A DNA stretch of 64,000 nt, taken from JAWLFI01 sp964626595 (lineage in GTDB: Bacteria; Bacteroidota; Bacteroidia; Chitinophagales; Saprospiraceae). The notes beneath the pieces are model-generated. The model saw only the letters and a program-made list of their open reading frames with translations, did no database searches and was not told the origin of the DNA. The stretch spans positions 58,169-122,168 of the forward strand of contig CAZVFU010000001.1 of assembly GCA_964626595.1 (NCBI GenBank), read 5' to 3'. The translations under genes were made by a program, and so were the position numbers. Positions 8,920 through 16,909 of the stretch are shown here, piece by piece (position 1 is the first letter of the stretch; every line of letters begins with the position of its first letter).

Positions 8920-8951
8920 GTCCGGGGGTGGTTCCCCGGACTATTTTTTTT
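8919..8951 (+). terminator. Strong rho-independent terminator of the small transcript
   Basis: Perfect 9-bp stem AGTCCGGGG (8919-8927) with CCCCGGACT (8934-8942), loop GTGGTT, then A and eight T (8944-8951). Confidence 0.93.
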
Positions 8952-9075
8952 ATTTTTCAATTCGCTTGTTCTTATTTTTTGAGTTCCTTGTTTTTAGTGA
9001 CTTGCTGGTCTGCCTCTATTTTTCTTCAACACCTATAATCTTAATCTAATTCTCCTTCATCCCACCACAATTCAT

Positions 9076-9083
9076 TATCTTCG
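9076..9083 (+). promoter_or_regulatory. Probable -7 box of the DEAD-box helicase gene
   Basis: TATCTTCG at 9076-9083 resembles TAnnTTTG with one mismatch and lies 21 nt before the helicase ATG at 9105. The 8952-9075 stretch before it is T-rich with no gene. Confidence 0.4.
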
Positions 9084-9104
9084 GTCGTGAAAACACCATA
9101 GTAT

Positions 9105-10364
9105 ATGAAATTTGACGAGTTAGATCTGAGTGCGGAGATTATTGAGGCAATTGGATACATGGGCTTCGAAGAAGCTACTCCCATACAAGAAAAATCTATT
9201 CCTGTTATTTTGCGAGGTAAGGATCTCATTGGATGTGCCCAAACAGGTACGGGAAAGACAGCCGCTTTTTTGTTGCCCACCATCCAGAAAATTGCCTCCC
9301 TAAAAGAAAAGAAAGGGTCCCAGGCGCTCATCATTGCGCCCACCAGAGAACTCGCCATACAGATAGAGCAACAAGTTCAAGCCCTGGGCTATTTTGCGGG
9401 CATTAGTTCGTTTGCCGTTTATGGTGGAGGAGGAGCCGATGATTGGGTCGGTCAGAAAAAAGCCCTTCGCTCCGGAGCAGATATTATAGTAGCCACTCCC
9501 GGCAAATTAATCTCCCACATTAACACAAAAGATATTCAGTTTGACAACCTCAAACTACTGATTCTCGATGAAGCTGATCGAATGTTGGACATTGGATTCT
9601 ATGAAGATATTCTCAAGATCATAGACACTCTGCCCAAAAAGCGTCAGACTCTCATGTTTAGCGCCACAATGGATAAAAAAATACGCAAGCTAGCTTCTAA
9701 GATTCTTCATCAGCCAGAAGAAATCACTATGGCGATCTCAAAGCCCGCTGAAGGGGTTCTCCAGGCCGCTTACTGCGTGTATGAGAAGCAAAAAATTGAT
9801 CTCGTTCATCAGCTGATCACTGATAAACCGAATTACGAAAGTATCCTTATTTTTTGCTCAACGAAAAAGAAAGTAGGTGACTTAACACGTACCTTAAAAC
9901 GGAAAAAATATTCAGTGGGAGCCATTAGCTCGGATTTGGACCAGTCCGACCGGGAGAAAATGTTAAACTCATTCCGAGCCAAGAATACACGGATTTTGGT
10001 GGGTACGGATGTCGTTTCACGGGGTATAGACATCAAGGACATCAATTTAGTTATAAACTTTGATGTTCCCTCAGATGCGGAGGACTACGTGCACCGGATT
10101 GGCCGGACGGCCAGAGCCAACACAACCGGTGTAGCACTTACGTTTATCTCACCTCGCGATATGAGAGATTTTGACAAAATTGAAAAGCTCATCGAAAAAG
10201 AAGTCCCCAAAGCGCCATTGCCTCCAGAACTCGGAGAAGGACCCGCTTATGATCCGAATCAGAGATCTTCATCCAGTAATTCCGGAAAGGGGCGAAGGGG
10301 ATCAAATAAATCCGGAAGGTCGAATAGAAAGCACTCCCATGGCAACAGAAAGAAACGCAGGTAG
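9105..10364 (+). CDS. DEAD-box ATP-dependent RNA helicase, RhlE-like
   Basis: Cytoplasmic RNA helicase for RNA unwinding in ribosome assembly or decay. Motifs in order: Q motif ATPIQEKSIP (about residues 25-34), Walker A AQTGTGKT (about 45-52), PTRELAIQ (about 79-86), DEAD (about 155-158), SAT (about 187-189), HRIGRTAR (about 330-337). The two RecA-like domains fill residues 1-370. The C-terminal 40 residues are rich in Ser, Gly, Arg and Lys and end in RKKRR, an RNA-binding tail as in RhlE-type helicases. 419 residues. Single gene, convergent with the symporter; the two stop codons lie 10 nt apart. Subfamily is inferred from overall layout. Confidence 0.93.
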   Translation: MKFDELDLSAEIIEAIGYMGFEEATPIQEKSIPVILRGKDLIGCAQTGTGKTAAFLLPTIQKIASLKEKKGSQALIIAPTRELAIQIEQQVQALGYFAGISSFAVYGGGGADDWVGQKKALRSGADIIVATPGKLISHINTKDIQFDNLKLLILDEADRMLDIGFYEDILKIIDTLPKKRQTLMFSATMDKKIRKLASKILHQPEEITMAISKPAEGVLQAAYCVYEKQKIDLVHQLITDKPNYESILIFCSTKKKVGDLTRTLKRKKYSVGAISSDLDQSDREKMLNSFRAKNTRILVGTDVVSRGIDIKDINLVINFDVPSDAEDYVHRIGRTARANTTGVALTFISPRDMRDFDKIEKLIEKEVPKAPLPPELGEGPAYDPNQRSSSSNSGKGRRGSNKSGRSNRKHSHGNRKKRR

Positions 10365-10378
10365 ATAAGCCGATCTAC
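10361..10378. repeat. Small palindrome carrying both convergent stop codons
   Basis: GTAGAT (10361-10366) and ATCTAC (10373-10378) flank AAGCCG. The helicase TAG (10362-10364) and, on the other strand, the symporter TAG (10375-10377) sit in mirrored places in the arms. No T-run, so weak as a terminator. Confidence 0.4.
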
Positions 10379-11280
10379 GATTTCCTTCTAAACAAGCTGA
10401 TAAGTGACCGGTCGAAGACGTGTGGAAAGTGTTTCATAAGCCATCCAATGCCCCATGTGCTAAAGAAAGTGAAACTGCTGTAGAGAATCGCTACCAGCGA
10501 TATTTCCGGGCTCTCCAAAACCTGAGTAGCGATAAAAATAGCCAAAGCCGCATTCTGCAAGCCCATTTCCACGGCAATCGTATATCGGTCTCGTACCTTC
10601 AAGTTCGCAAGCTGCGCCACTTTATAGCCCACAGACATCGTGAGAAAATTGAAAAAGACGAGTGGAATCAATAACTCTATATTTCCCAGGAATTCAGCAG
10701 ATTGTTGAACATCATCAAAAAACAATGCGTACGCAAAAACTCCCAATAACAAGCCGGGCAGTAGCACTCTGAGCGGCTTTTTCATGAGTCGGGTTATTCG
10801 CTCAGGTCCATATTCATTTGTCAAAACACCCAGAATAACCGGAATGACCACGGTTTCCAAAATTTCAACCAAAGTCTGATTTACCGAAAGCGTAATTTCG
10901 CTGGTTTCCCCCATGAAAAAATATAGCGCCGTAGACACATAAAACGGAATACTGACTAAAATGATAAAACTATTAAATGAGGTCATCGAAACTGATAGCG
11001 CCACACGACCTTTTAGCATCGCAGTCACCAAGTTGGAGGCCGTCCCCCCCGGTGCCGATGCGATGAGCACAAGTCCTACCTTATATAAAGGATCGATAGG
11101 TAGTATCCAGGCCAATAAAAATGCAATGACCGGAAGCAAGATCACCTGACTCCCGAGACCTAATAGCATAGGTTTTGGATAGAGAAATACGCGCTTAAAG
11201 TTCTTAAACCTTAGCGTCAACCCAATTCCATACATGATAATGGCTATAGCCAGAGGCATCAGCCAGTCCGTGTTCTCCAT
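10375..11280 (-). CDS. Bile acid:sodium symporter family (BASS) transporter
   Basis: Integral membrane protein of 301 residues with about nine hydrophobic segments spread over its length, beginning MENTDWLMPLAIAIIMYGIGLTL. Family stretches include GLVLIASAPGGTASNLVTAMLKG (about residues 91-113), the conserved sodium/substrate site of BASS proteins, and VEMGLQNAALAIFIA near residue 236. BASS members import organic anions such as pantoate, pyruvate or bile acids with Na+; the substrate here cannot be told. Single gene, convergent with the helicase. Its 5' side contains a 9-bp inverted repeat and one copy of the dispersed structured repeat. Confidence 0.9.
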   Translation of the reverse strand: MENTDWLMPLAIAIIMYGIGLTLRFKNFKRVFLYPKPMLLGLGSQVILLPVIAFLLAWILPIDPLYKVGLVLIASAPGGTASNLVTAMLKGRVALSVSMTSFNSFIILVSIPFYVSTALYFFMGETSEITLSVNQTLVEILETVVIPVILGVLTNEYGPERITRLMKKPLRVLLPGLLLGVFAYALFFDDVQQSAEFLGNIELLIPLVFFNFLTMSVGYKVAQLANLKVRDRYTIAVEMGLQNAALAIFIATQVLESPEISLVAILYSSFTFFSTWGIGWLMKHFPHVFDRSLISLFRRKS

Positions 11281-11324
11281 CGTCTCTATTGCCGCTGTAT
11301 TTAGTAGTAATGAAACTAGCAGCT

Positions 11325-11349
11325 ATTTTGTTAGCGAAAATAACAAAAT
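11325..11349 (-). promoter_or_regulatory. Perfect 9-bp inverted repeat upstream of the symporter gene
   Basis: ATTTTGTTA (11325-11333) and TAACAAAAT (11341-11349) around GCGAAAA, 45 nt before the symporter start. It may be an operator or a leader hairpin. No regulator gene is adjacent. Confidence 0.35.
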
Positions 11350-11408
11350 ACTAACCGTCCTCAATCCCATTATGTTGTCATTTATTCGGCATTCTTACAT
11401 ATTGAATT

Positions 11409-11517
11409 TTTGGGGGAATCCCGTCTCGCCACCGCGAGACGGGACCGGGCTATGCGCGGCTTCGCCTGGCTCGGTCACGCTAAAGCGCGACGCTGGCGCC
11501 CGCTACTATCCCTTTCC
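11409..11517 (+). repeat. Dispersed structured repeat, copy A
   Basis: Order: lead TTTGGGGG, hairpin 1 (CCCGTCTCGC 11420-11429 / GCGAGACGGG 11434-11443, 10 bp, loop CACC), conserved GGGCTATGCG (11447-11456), a second weaker hairpin (GTCACGCT / AGCGCGAC near 11474-11491), and the 3' block CTACTATCCCTTT (11503-11515). In this copy the GGGTTCCGTCC block is diverged. It lies in the 402-nt gap between divergent genes (symporter and T9SS protein); the rest of the gap (11350-11400, 11520-11634) shows no gene. Confidence 0.75.
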
Positions 11518-11634
11518 CAATTTTTAGCGAGCCTGCGCGCTCACCCACCCACCTTATAAACTTTAAACTTTGCCTGATAGAATCCATTGTTTTATCTCAA
11601 AAAATATAGACGTTTTCTATAAAATCCCCCATCA

Positions 11635-11678
11635 GTCTAAGCAGCTTTATGTACTTTTAGGTATTCTATAGCTTAGAC
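11635..11678 (+). repeat. 8-bp inverted repeat immediately before the large T9SS gene
   Basis: GTCTAAGC (11635-11642) and GCTTAGAC (11671-11678) are exact complements with a 28-nt loop; the right arm ends 4 nt before the ATG. If transcribed, the stem would sit beside the start codon. Confidence 0.4.
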
Positions 11679-11682
11679 ATCT

Positions 11683-14600
11683 ATGCTTCAAAAAAATACT
11701 ACAAAATTTCATTTTTTGACCTGCGGACTTTTGACAGTCTCGCTTGTAATGGGCCTACATTCCTTATCTGCTCAGGAAATATGTAATAACGGTATGGATG
11801 ACGACGGGAATGGCCTCATTGATTGTTTCGATCCGGCTTGTTGCGAAGAATGTCCCGAGCACTATTACACGGATTGCGACGAGTCTTTATGCGAAACAGG
11901 AAGGGCGCAGGGTGGTAATTTTGATTGGCGCTTAAATTGGCAATTTTCTGGTGAATGGGATAACATTAATACCCCATTGGTGGGGATATTAAGGCAAAGC
12001 GAAGGTCCTGTAGTCGTTGGCATATCCACCGAAGAAGTAGGGACGGTATCTAAGCAAGATATTTTGATCATAGAGGGACGGAGCGGAAATCTGCTTCGTC
12101 GCATTTCTACCCCCCCTTTGCCGGAATACGCAACAACGATTGGTATAGCTGATGTTACGGGAAATGGAGAAGGAAATATCATAGCGGGTCTTTCCGAGGA
12201 TAGCCCATTCAGTCGTAGCCTGGAGTGCTACGATCCCGATGGGAATCTCGTATGGATAAGTGACCAACCCCACGGCTATAGTACACAGGACGTTCACGCC
12301 AGTCCTCTCTTTGCGGATTTCAATGAGGATAGTGTCCCGGAAATTTATGTGGGAAACATGATTTTTGACGGTCAGACAGGCAGGCGTCTTATCGTCGGAG
12401 GTAGTGATAATCATCGTGGCGCTCAAGAAGCTCGGCAACCAGGATACCGGTTTTTTTCTCCTGTAGCCGCTGACGTATTACCGGATAGCTTATGCGGCGC
12501 TTGCGAGGGCCTGGAACTCATTGCCGGGGCACAGGTTTATGCCGTGGATATTCCCGGAGAAACCATGCGTGTTGAGTCTGCTCTGGACACATCCGTATAT
12601 CGCGATGGATTCACTGCTGTGAATGATATGAATAATGATGGATCCCTCGATGTACTTGTCGCCCAGCGTCGAGATGATCAGGTTTTTCTCTACATATGGA
12701 ATCCACGAACTGAACAAATCATAGGTCAGTTTACCTACAATAGCCCGGTAAATACGATGTTTACGGGCGCGTCCTCCGTCCCTTTGCTGACTGATCTCAA
12801 TAATGATGGCTTCACAGATATTGTTATTTCCACATCAATGTTGTTAGTGGCGATTCAGAATAATGGAGATGGCACCTTTTCTGTTTTGTGGGAAATCGAT
12901 ACTCAAGATCTTTCCGGACGCTCCGGACCGGTTGCCTTTGATTTTACAGGAGATGGCAATGCTGAGATCGTACATCGGGGTCAAGATAGAATCATTACTG
13001 TTGAAGGAAGTAGTGGCGACCTATTAGCTCAAGACGGTTGTTTTTCTTCTACTTATCTCGACAAGGTCATCGTAGCCAATATAGACGATGAACCGCAGGC
13101 CGAAATTTTAGTGAGTTGCGGCAATAATCTGGTGAGCAGGACCTCACGCGGGGATCCCTGGAAGTCTGCGCGCCCGGTATGGAATCAGCTTCCCTTTTTT
13201 AATACACACATTACTGATCAACTAGGGGTTCCCGCACGGATGCAGGCTATCCATCTTCCAGAAACCGCTGGTCAACGTCGACTGAATCGCTACATGGAAC
13301 AGTTCAGCCGGCCCGAGTCTCCCGGTCCTGACTTTGTATTTGATACCCTGGCTGTAGTTTGTGAAAATGGGAGTAAATTTATCGAAATGACGGTTTGTAA
13401 CCGGGGAGATCTTCGGTCTCCTGTGCAAGTTTTTATAGCAGCCTATGCCCAGGACCCCTTAAATATGCTTAATCCGCCGGTATGGAATGTGCAGGAACCT
13501 CTTTTCTTAGATCCCGGCGAGTGTTTAGATTTACGCTATGTGTTTCCGCCCTTTGGAACCCTGGAAGAAGCTTTTTTTACCCTCAATATTCCACCCGGCT
13601 TACCCTTTATTGATACTACGGACACCAATAGCTTCCTTACACCCGAATGTCAATATAATAATAATTTCGAACGGCTTGACTTGAGCCCATTTTTATTACG
13701 GCCGATTAATCTGGGGACGGATACTTTTGTGTGTGCAGCCGATGTAAGTCAAATCACATTAGATACGGATACTTCCTACCGCTCCTATATGTGGTCGACT
13801 GGTGAAATGAGTCCTGCGATTTCAGTAAATCAATCCGGAGTTTATTCCTTAAGAGTAACGGATAATTGTGGCAATCAGGGTTTGGATTCTATTCGAGTCA
13901 CTTTCCAGGAACCGGAGGACTTTAATCTGCCGGCAGATACCAGCGTTTGCCTGCTCGATCGAGTACTACTGGAAGTGGACAACAATTTCGACCAAGTGGT
14001 TTGGGTGAGTTCTTCAGGTGATACGCTTTGTGAGAATTGTCCGATACTGGATCTGGAGGTAACCGGAGAGGTCACGGTAAGTGTGGCCGGTTTTTTCAAT
14101 GGGTGTGAAAGCGCGGACTCGGTCAGAATAAATGTATTGCCTTCTGTCAGCACTTCAGATACCCTTCAGATTTGCTCTGGGGACTCTGTGCAAATCCGTG
14201 GAGAATGGGTAGGTCCGGGCATTTATTCTCAATCATTTTCGACGCCCTTGCTTTGTGACTCTCTTGCCATAACGGTGGTAGAGTCATATGATCCATTATC
14301 GTATGAAGTTCAAAAAACGTCAGCCTGCGGACAGGATAGTGATGGAGAGGTTATGATTACGAGTGCTTCCGATTCATTTGATGTACAATGGTCGGACGGG
14401 AGTAGCTTGAACCAGAGGTCACTTGGTGTCGGGGTATATCCGTTTCGCATTACAGATGGGAATGGTTGTAGCCAGGAAGATACAGTGGTTATCGATCAGA
14501 TCCAATGGGAACGTTCAGGATGGTCAGTTGTCCAGCCCGAATGTTTTGCCGGGCGGGATACCTTAGTGGGCACTCCTGTAGATGGGATGGGAGAGATTGT

Positions 14601-15297
14601 AGCCCGATTAGGTGCCGACACCTCGTTTAGTTGGTTTGTTAATGGTGAAGAGATTCAAGATTCGATCTATACAAATACGGCTCCTGATCCCGGCATTTAC
14701 GGTTTTGAAATTCGCAAGGAGGGATGCACATTTCAAACTCAGGTTCAAATTTTTGAGGTTGAGCCCGCAAGAACCCTTCCTTCTGAAGATATAGCTGCCG
14801 TAGAGGGAGATCTGATTTCTCTGGGAAATGAGTTGTCAGCTGGGCCGTTTAGAGAAGTAAGTTGGAACCCCACCACCTCATTATCTTGTGAGGATTGCAT
14901 TCCTGCAGAACTGACCGCTACTCAGGATATACAATATCTGTTGCAAGCTTTGGATGAGGAGGGCTGTCCTTTTCAGAAGACTTATCGCGTATTTATTTCC
15001 ATGCCAGGGGTCATAGCTATACCCAATGTATTTAGTCCGAATGGAGATGGAATCAATGACCAATTTGTACTTAATGCTTCTCAACCTATTCAGGCATTGG
15101 AGCATTTCCGGGTTTTTGATCGCTGGGGGAGTTTGCTGTTTGAACTTCGCGGCGGGGAAGGGACGGAAATAGAACTTTGGGACGGACGGTCTCGGGGCGT
15201 GTTCGTCAATCCCGGCGTGTACGTTTACTCTCTGCGACTCATTGACATAAGCGGGCAGATTCAAGAGCGAGCGGGTTCGATTACGGTCCTCCGGTAA
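11683..15297 (+). CDS. Large secreted FG-GAP/VCBS-repeat protein with T9SS type B sorting domain
   Basis: 1204-residue surface or secreted protein. Signal peptide about residues 1-31, ending LHSLSAQ. The mature start carries the Cys/Asp-rich motif EICNNGMDDDGNGLIDCFDP, a Ca-binding-like module common in Bacteroidota surface proteins. Residues about 90-490 hold beta-propeller type repeats with Asp-rich turns (DVTGNGEGN, DFNEDSVPE, DMNNDGSLD, DLNNDGFTD, DFTGDGNAE). A CARDB-like stretch follows (about 545-680) and Ig/PKD-like segments (about 685-1105). The last 90 residues from IPNVFSPNGDGINDQF to the end, including FDRWGSLLFE and PGVYVYSLRL, are the gliding-motility-associated CHU_C domain that sends proteins through type IX secretion. 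Probably an adhesin or matrix protein; ligand unknown. Confidence 0.9.
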   Translation: MLQKNTTKFHFLTCGLLTVSLVMGLHSLSAQEICNNGMDDDGNGLIDCFDPACCEECPEHYYTDCDESLCETGRAQGGNFDWRLNWQFSGEWDNINTPLVGILRQSEGPVVVGISTEEVGTVSKQDILIIEGRSGNLLRRISTPPLPEYATTIGIADVTGNGEGNIIAGLSEDSPFSRSLECYDPDGNLVWISDQPHGYSTQDVHASPLFADFNEDSVPEIYVGNMIFDGQTGRRLIVGGSDNHRGAQEARQPGYRFFSPVAADVLPDSLCGACEGLELIAGAQVYAVDIPGETMRVESALDTSVYRDGFTAVNDMNNDGSLDVLVAQRRDDQVFLYIWNPRTEQIIGQFTYNSPVNTMFTGASSVPLLTDLNNDGFTDIVISTSMLLVAIQNNGDGTFSVLWEIDTQDLSGRSGPVAFDFTGDGNAEIVHRGQDRIITVEGSSGDLLAQDGCFSSTYLDKVIVANIDDEPQAEILVSCGNNLVSRTSRGDPWKSARPVWNQLPFFNTHITDQLGVPARMQAIHLPETAGQRRLNRYMEQFSRPESPGPDFVFDTLAVVCENGSKFIEMTVCNRGDLRSPVQVFIAAYAQDPLNMLNPPVWNVQEPLFLDPGECLDLRYVFPPFGTLEEAFFTLNIPPGLPFIDTTDTNSFLTPECQYNNNFERLDLSPFLLRPINLGTDTFVCAADVSQITLDTDTSYRSYMWSTGEMSPAISVNQSGVYSLRVTDNCGNQGLDSIRVTFQEPEDFNLPADTSVCLLDRVLLEVDNNFDQVVWVSSSGDTLCENCPILDLEVTGEVTVSVAGFFNGCESADSVRINVLPSVSTSDTLQICSGDSVQIRGEWVGPGIYSQSFSTPLLCDSLAITVVESYDPLSYEVQKTSACGQDSDGEVMITSASDSFDVQWSDGSSLNQRSLGVGVYPFRITDGNGCSQEDTVVIDQIQWERSGWSVVQPECFAGRDTLVGTPVDGMGEIVARLGADTSFSWFVNGEEIQDSIYTNTAPDPGIYGFEIRKEGCTFQTQVQIFEVEPARTLPSEDIAAVEGDLISLGNELSAGPFREVSWNPTTSLSCEDCIPAELTATQDIQYLLQALDEEGCPFQKTYRVFISMPGVIAIPNVFSPNGDGINDQFVLNASQPIQALEHFRVFDRWGSLLFELRGGEGTEIELWDGRSRGVFVNPGVYVYSLRLIDISGQIQERAGSITVLR

Positions 15298-15350
15298 CAG
15301 GTTTTCGACATTGGAGAAACTTAGCTATCAAGTGTACTCACACTCTTCGG

Positions 15351-15481
15351 TAAGGGATAGTAAGGGCGCGTAGCGGTCCCGAGGATCGCTATACTTAGCG
15401 ATCTCGGGGACGGAACCCCTGAATAGCCCGACCGTCAGGTATTCGAGCACCGCTCGAATACCTGACGGATACCGCCAAAAA
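15351..15481 (-). repeat. Dispersed structured repeat, copy B
   Basis: Read on the minus strand: lead TTTTGGCGGTATCC, hairpin 1 with a perfect 17-bp stem (15452-15468 with 15432-15448, loop of 3), conserved GGGCTATTC and GGGGTTCCGTCC (about 15410-15429), hairpin 2 (ATCGCTA / TAGCGAT with outer CCGAG / CTCGG), then TTACTATCCCTTACC (15347-15361). It fills the gap between the convergent T9SS gene and universal stress protein gene, where it could also end transcription from both sides. Confidence 0.8.
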
Positions 15482-15484
15482 ATA

Positions 15485-16321
15485 TTATTCTTTATCCAGA
15501 TGCATATCGTCCTGATGCATCACGAGAAGGGGTGTTTGGGTATTAAAGGCCATTCGCTTGGACATGCTGCGGTGCACCAGGGACTTCCACCAGGAACGCG
15601 AGACATTGTACATGACGCTAAGGTCGATATGATTTTCTTTTACGTATTTATTGATGCCTTCTATGACATCCTCCTGCTCCAGAATTTCAATCGTAAATGA
15701 GAAATTGGGTTCTCCATCTGTAAATAAGGTATCCAAAAGTTGACTGCTGAGGGATTCCCGGTTTGTATCATCCGGTGCCACATAAAGAAAATGAATAGCG
15801 GCCCCGAGCTGCTGAATCAGGTTCTGCAGACGACGGATAGAGCCAACATCGAGTGATTCGTGGCTGGTGGCGTATAACACATTTTTGAAGGAATTGGAAT
15901 GTTTGCCGTCCGGAACCAGAATAACGGGGCATCGTGCCTTTACGGAGAGCTCGGACGAAACGGAGCCCAACCAGCGATCCAGAGCGTGCTGTTCCCCCTG
16001 GGTACTCATCACGATGAGAGAGACCTCTTCCTCTTTGGATCGTTCTACCATAGACTGGATCGGGAATCCGACCTGAACGATAGAGCTCACGTCCAGCCCT
16101 TCTGTATCCAGGGCTTTGACATAGTTATCCATTTGCTCCTCTTTGAGGTCCTGGAGTTCTTTGGCCAGATTATAATCCACGCCACTCACATCAGTCGTAA
16201 CGGGGTGAAAGTAATGAACAACCTCAATGCTGCGCTTGAGAAAGGTAGCGAAGGCTTTTGCTGTGGGCCATGCATTTTCTGAAGCGCTCGAGAAATCGGT
16301 GGGAAATAGAATCTTGGACAT
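15485..16321 (-). CDS. Tandem-domain universal stress protein (UspA family)
   Basis: Soluble cytoplasmic protein of 278 residues made of two Usp folds (about 1-145 and 146-278). The first begins MSKILFPTDFSSASENA and holds the nucleotide-site pattern STQGEQHALDRWLGSVSSELS followed by CPVILVPDG, the usual G-2X-G-9X-G-S type loop. The second half (NVLYATSHESLDVGSIRRL... NHIDLSVMYNVSRSWWKSLVHRSMSKRMAF) keeps the fold but lacks a clear glycine loop, so only one ATP site is expected. Such proteins respond to starvation or stress. Single gene, its 3' end next to repeat copy B. Confidence 0.9.
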   Translation of the reverse strand: MSKILFPTDFSSASENAWPTAKAFATFLKRSIEVVHYFHPVTTDVSGVDYNLAKELQDLKEEQMDNYVKALDTEGLDVSSIVQVGFPIQSMVERSKEEEVSLIVMSTQGEQHALDRWLGSVSSELSVKARCPVILVPDGKHSNSFKNVLYATSHESLDVGSIRRLQNLIQQLGAAIHFLYVAPDDTNRESLSSQLLDTLFTDGEPNFSFTIEILEQEDVIEGINKYVKENHIDLSVMYNVSRSWWKSLVHRSMSKRMAFNTQTPLLVMHQDDMHLDKE

Positions 16322-16492
16322 AGCAGGATTATTTATTTATCCCTTAAATATATAAAAGTTTCAGTAGGGGAGGGCAAAAAACCGGGTTTGACTTTGCTAA
16401 AAAGTTGCCTCGGGCTGCGGGGTCACTATCTGGGGTCTATGAACAAAGCATGGAAAATGATAGGGAAGTAGTGGCAGCGAAAAGATGAAAAG

Positions 16493-16578
16493 TACCCGGA
16501 GTGGGACTTGAACCCACACGGACATTACTGTCCACAGGATTTTAAGTCCTGCGTGTCTACCAATTCCACCATCCGGGC
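16493..16578 (-). tRNA. tRNA-Leu (UAA)
   Basis: Minus-strand cloverleaf of 86 nt. Acceptor GCCCGGA (from 16578) pairs with TCCGGGT plus discriminator A at 16493. Anticodon arm CAGGA-CTTAAAA-TCCTG gives anticodon TAA. The long variable arm and the T arm GTGGGTTCAAGTCCCAC fit a class II leucine tRNA. CCA is not encoded. Second in the pair after tRNA-Gly. Confidence 0.96.
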
Positions 16579-16579
16579 T

Positions 16580-16608
16580 AAAGAAAAAAGACCTTCGCTT
16601 TGAAGGCC
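16580..16608 (-). terminator. Terminator-like hairpin in the tRNA-Gly/tRNA-Leu spacer
   Basis: On the minus strand GGCCTTC (16608-16602), loop AAAGC, GAAGGTC (16596-16590, one G-T pair), then TTTTTT. It lies after tRNA-Gly and ends directly at the 5' side of tRNA-Leu. It may terminate or attenuate transcription between the tRNAs, or act as a processing stem. Confidence 0.5.
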
Positions 16609-16619
16609 TTTGTAATTTG

Positions 16620-16692
<73 letters not shown>

Positions 16693-16710
16693 TAATATTC
16701 TAAAGCGATG

Positions 16711-16718
16711 CAAATATA
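16711..16718 (-). promoter_or_regulatory. -7 box of the tRNA-Gly promoter
   Basis: Minus strand reads TATATTTG (complement of 16711-16718), an exact TAnnTTTG match, 18 nt before the 5' end of tRNA-Gly. Confidence 0.6.
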
Positions 16719-16909
16719 GTATAATTCTACTAAAAATGGAAAATGATTTCTTCACTTTTTCGAAAAATGAGGGGTTCGCTTTGTTGATGAGCTATGTGCG
16801 GGAATACATGATCCATTGTCGGAAGGTGTGTTTAGGGGGAGATTGGTTATAAATAGTGAGTGAAATTTGTTATTCTTGATGTCCCATACCATCGGATAGA
16901 TGTATATTT

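Larger units (their letters stand above)
8787..8951 (+). ncRNA. Candidate small RNA (or leaderless small mRNA), about 165 nt
   Basis: Bounded by a good promoter at 8753-8783 and a strong terminator at 8919-8951, with no other gene inside. The RNA holds a hairpin at 8876-8896 (ATCTCAT / ATGAGAT, 7 bp, loop CTAGTTC), then three exact tandem copies of TTGGTTTA (8896-8919), then the terminator stem. A 32-codon frame occupies the first part (8788-8886). I recognise no Rfam-like consensus (not tmRNA, SRP RNA or an evident riboswitch). A 6S-like or trans-acting small RNA is possible but unsupported by a motif. Confidence 0.5.

Noticed and set aside
11409..11517. Structured repeat as part of a CRISPR array
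   Set aside because: Copies are kilobases apart, in both orientations, with hairpins instead of spacers; no cas genes are present.
11234..11527. 97-residue plus-strand frame over copy A
   Set aside because: It begins inside the antisense of the symporter gene and runs through the structured repeat; composition is not protein-like.
16322..16492. GC-rich segment GGGCTGCGGGGTCACTATC near 16413 as a sixth repeat copy
   Set aside because: It recalls the repeat blocks (GGGCTRTGC, TACTATCCC) but has no hairpins and wrong spacing; could be a decayed remnant but not supportable.
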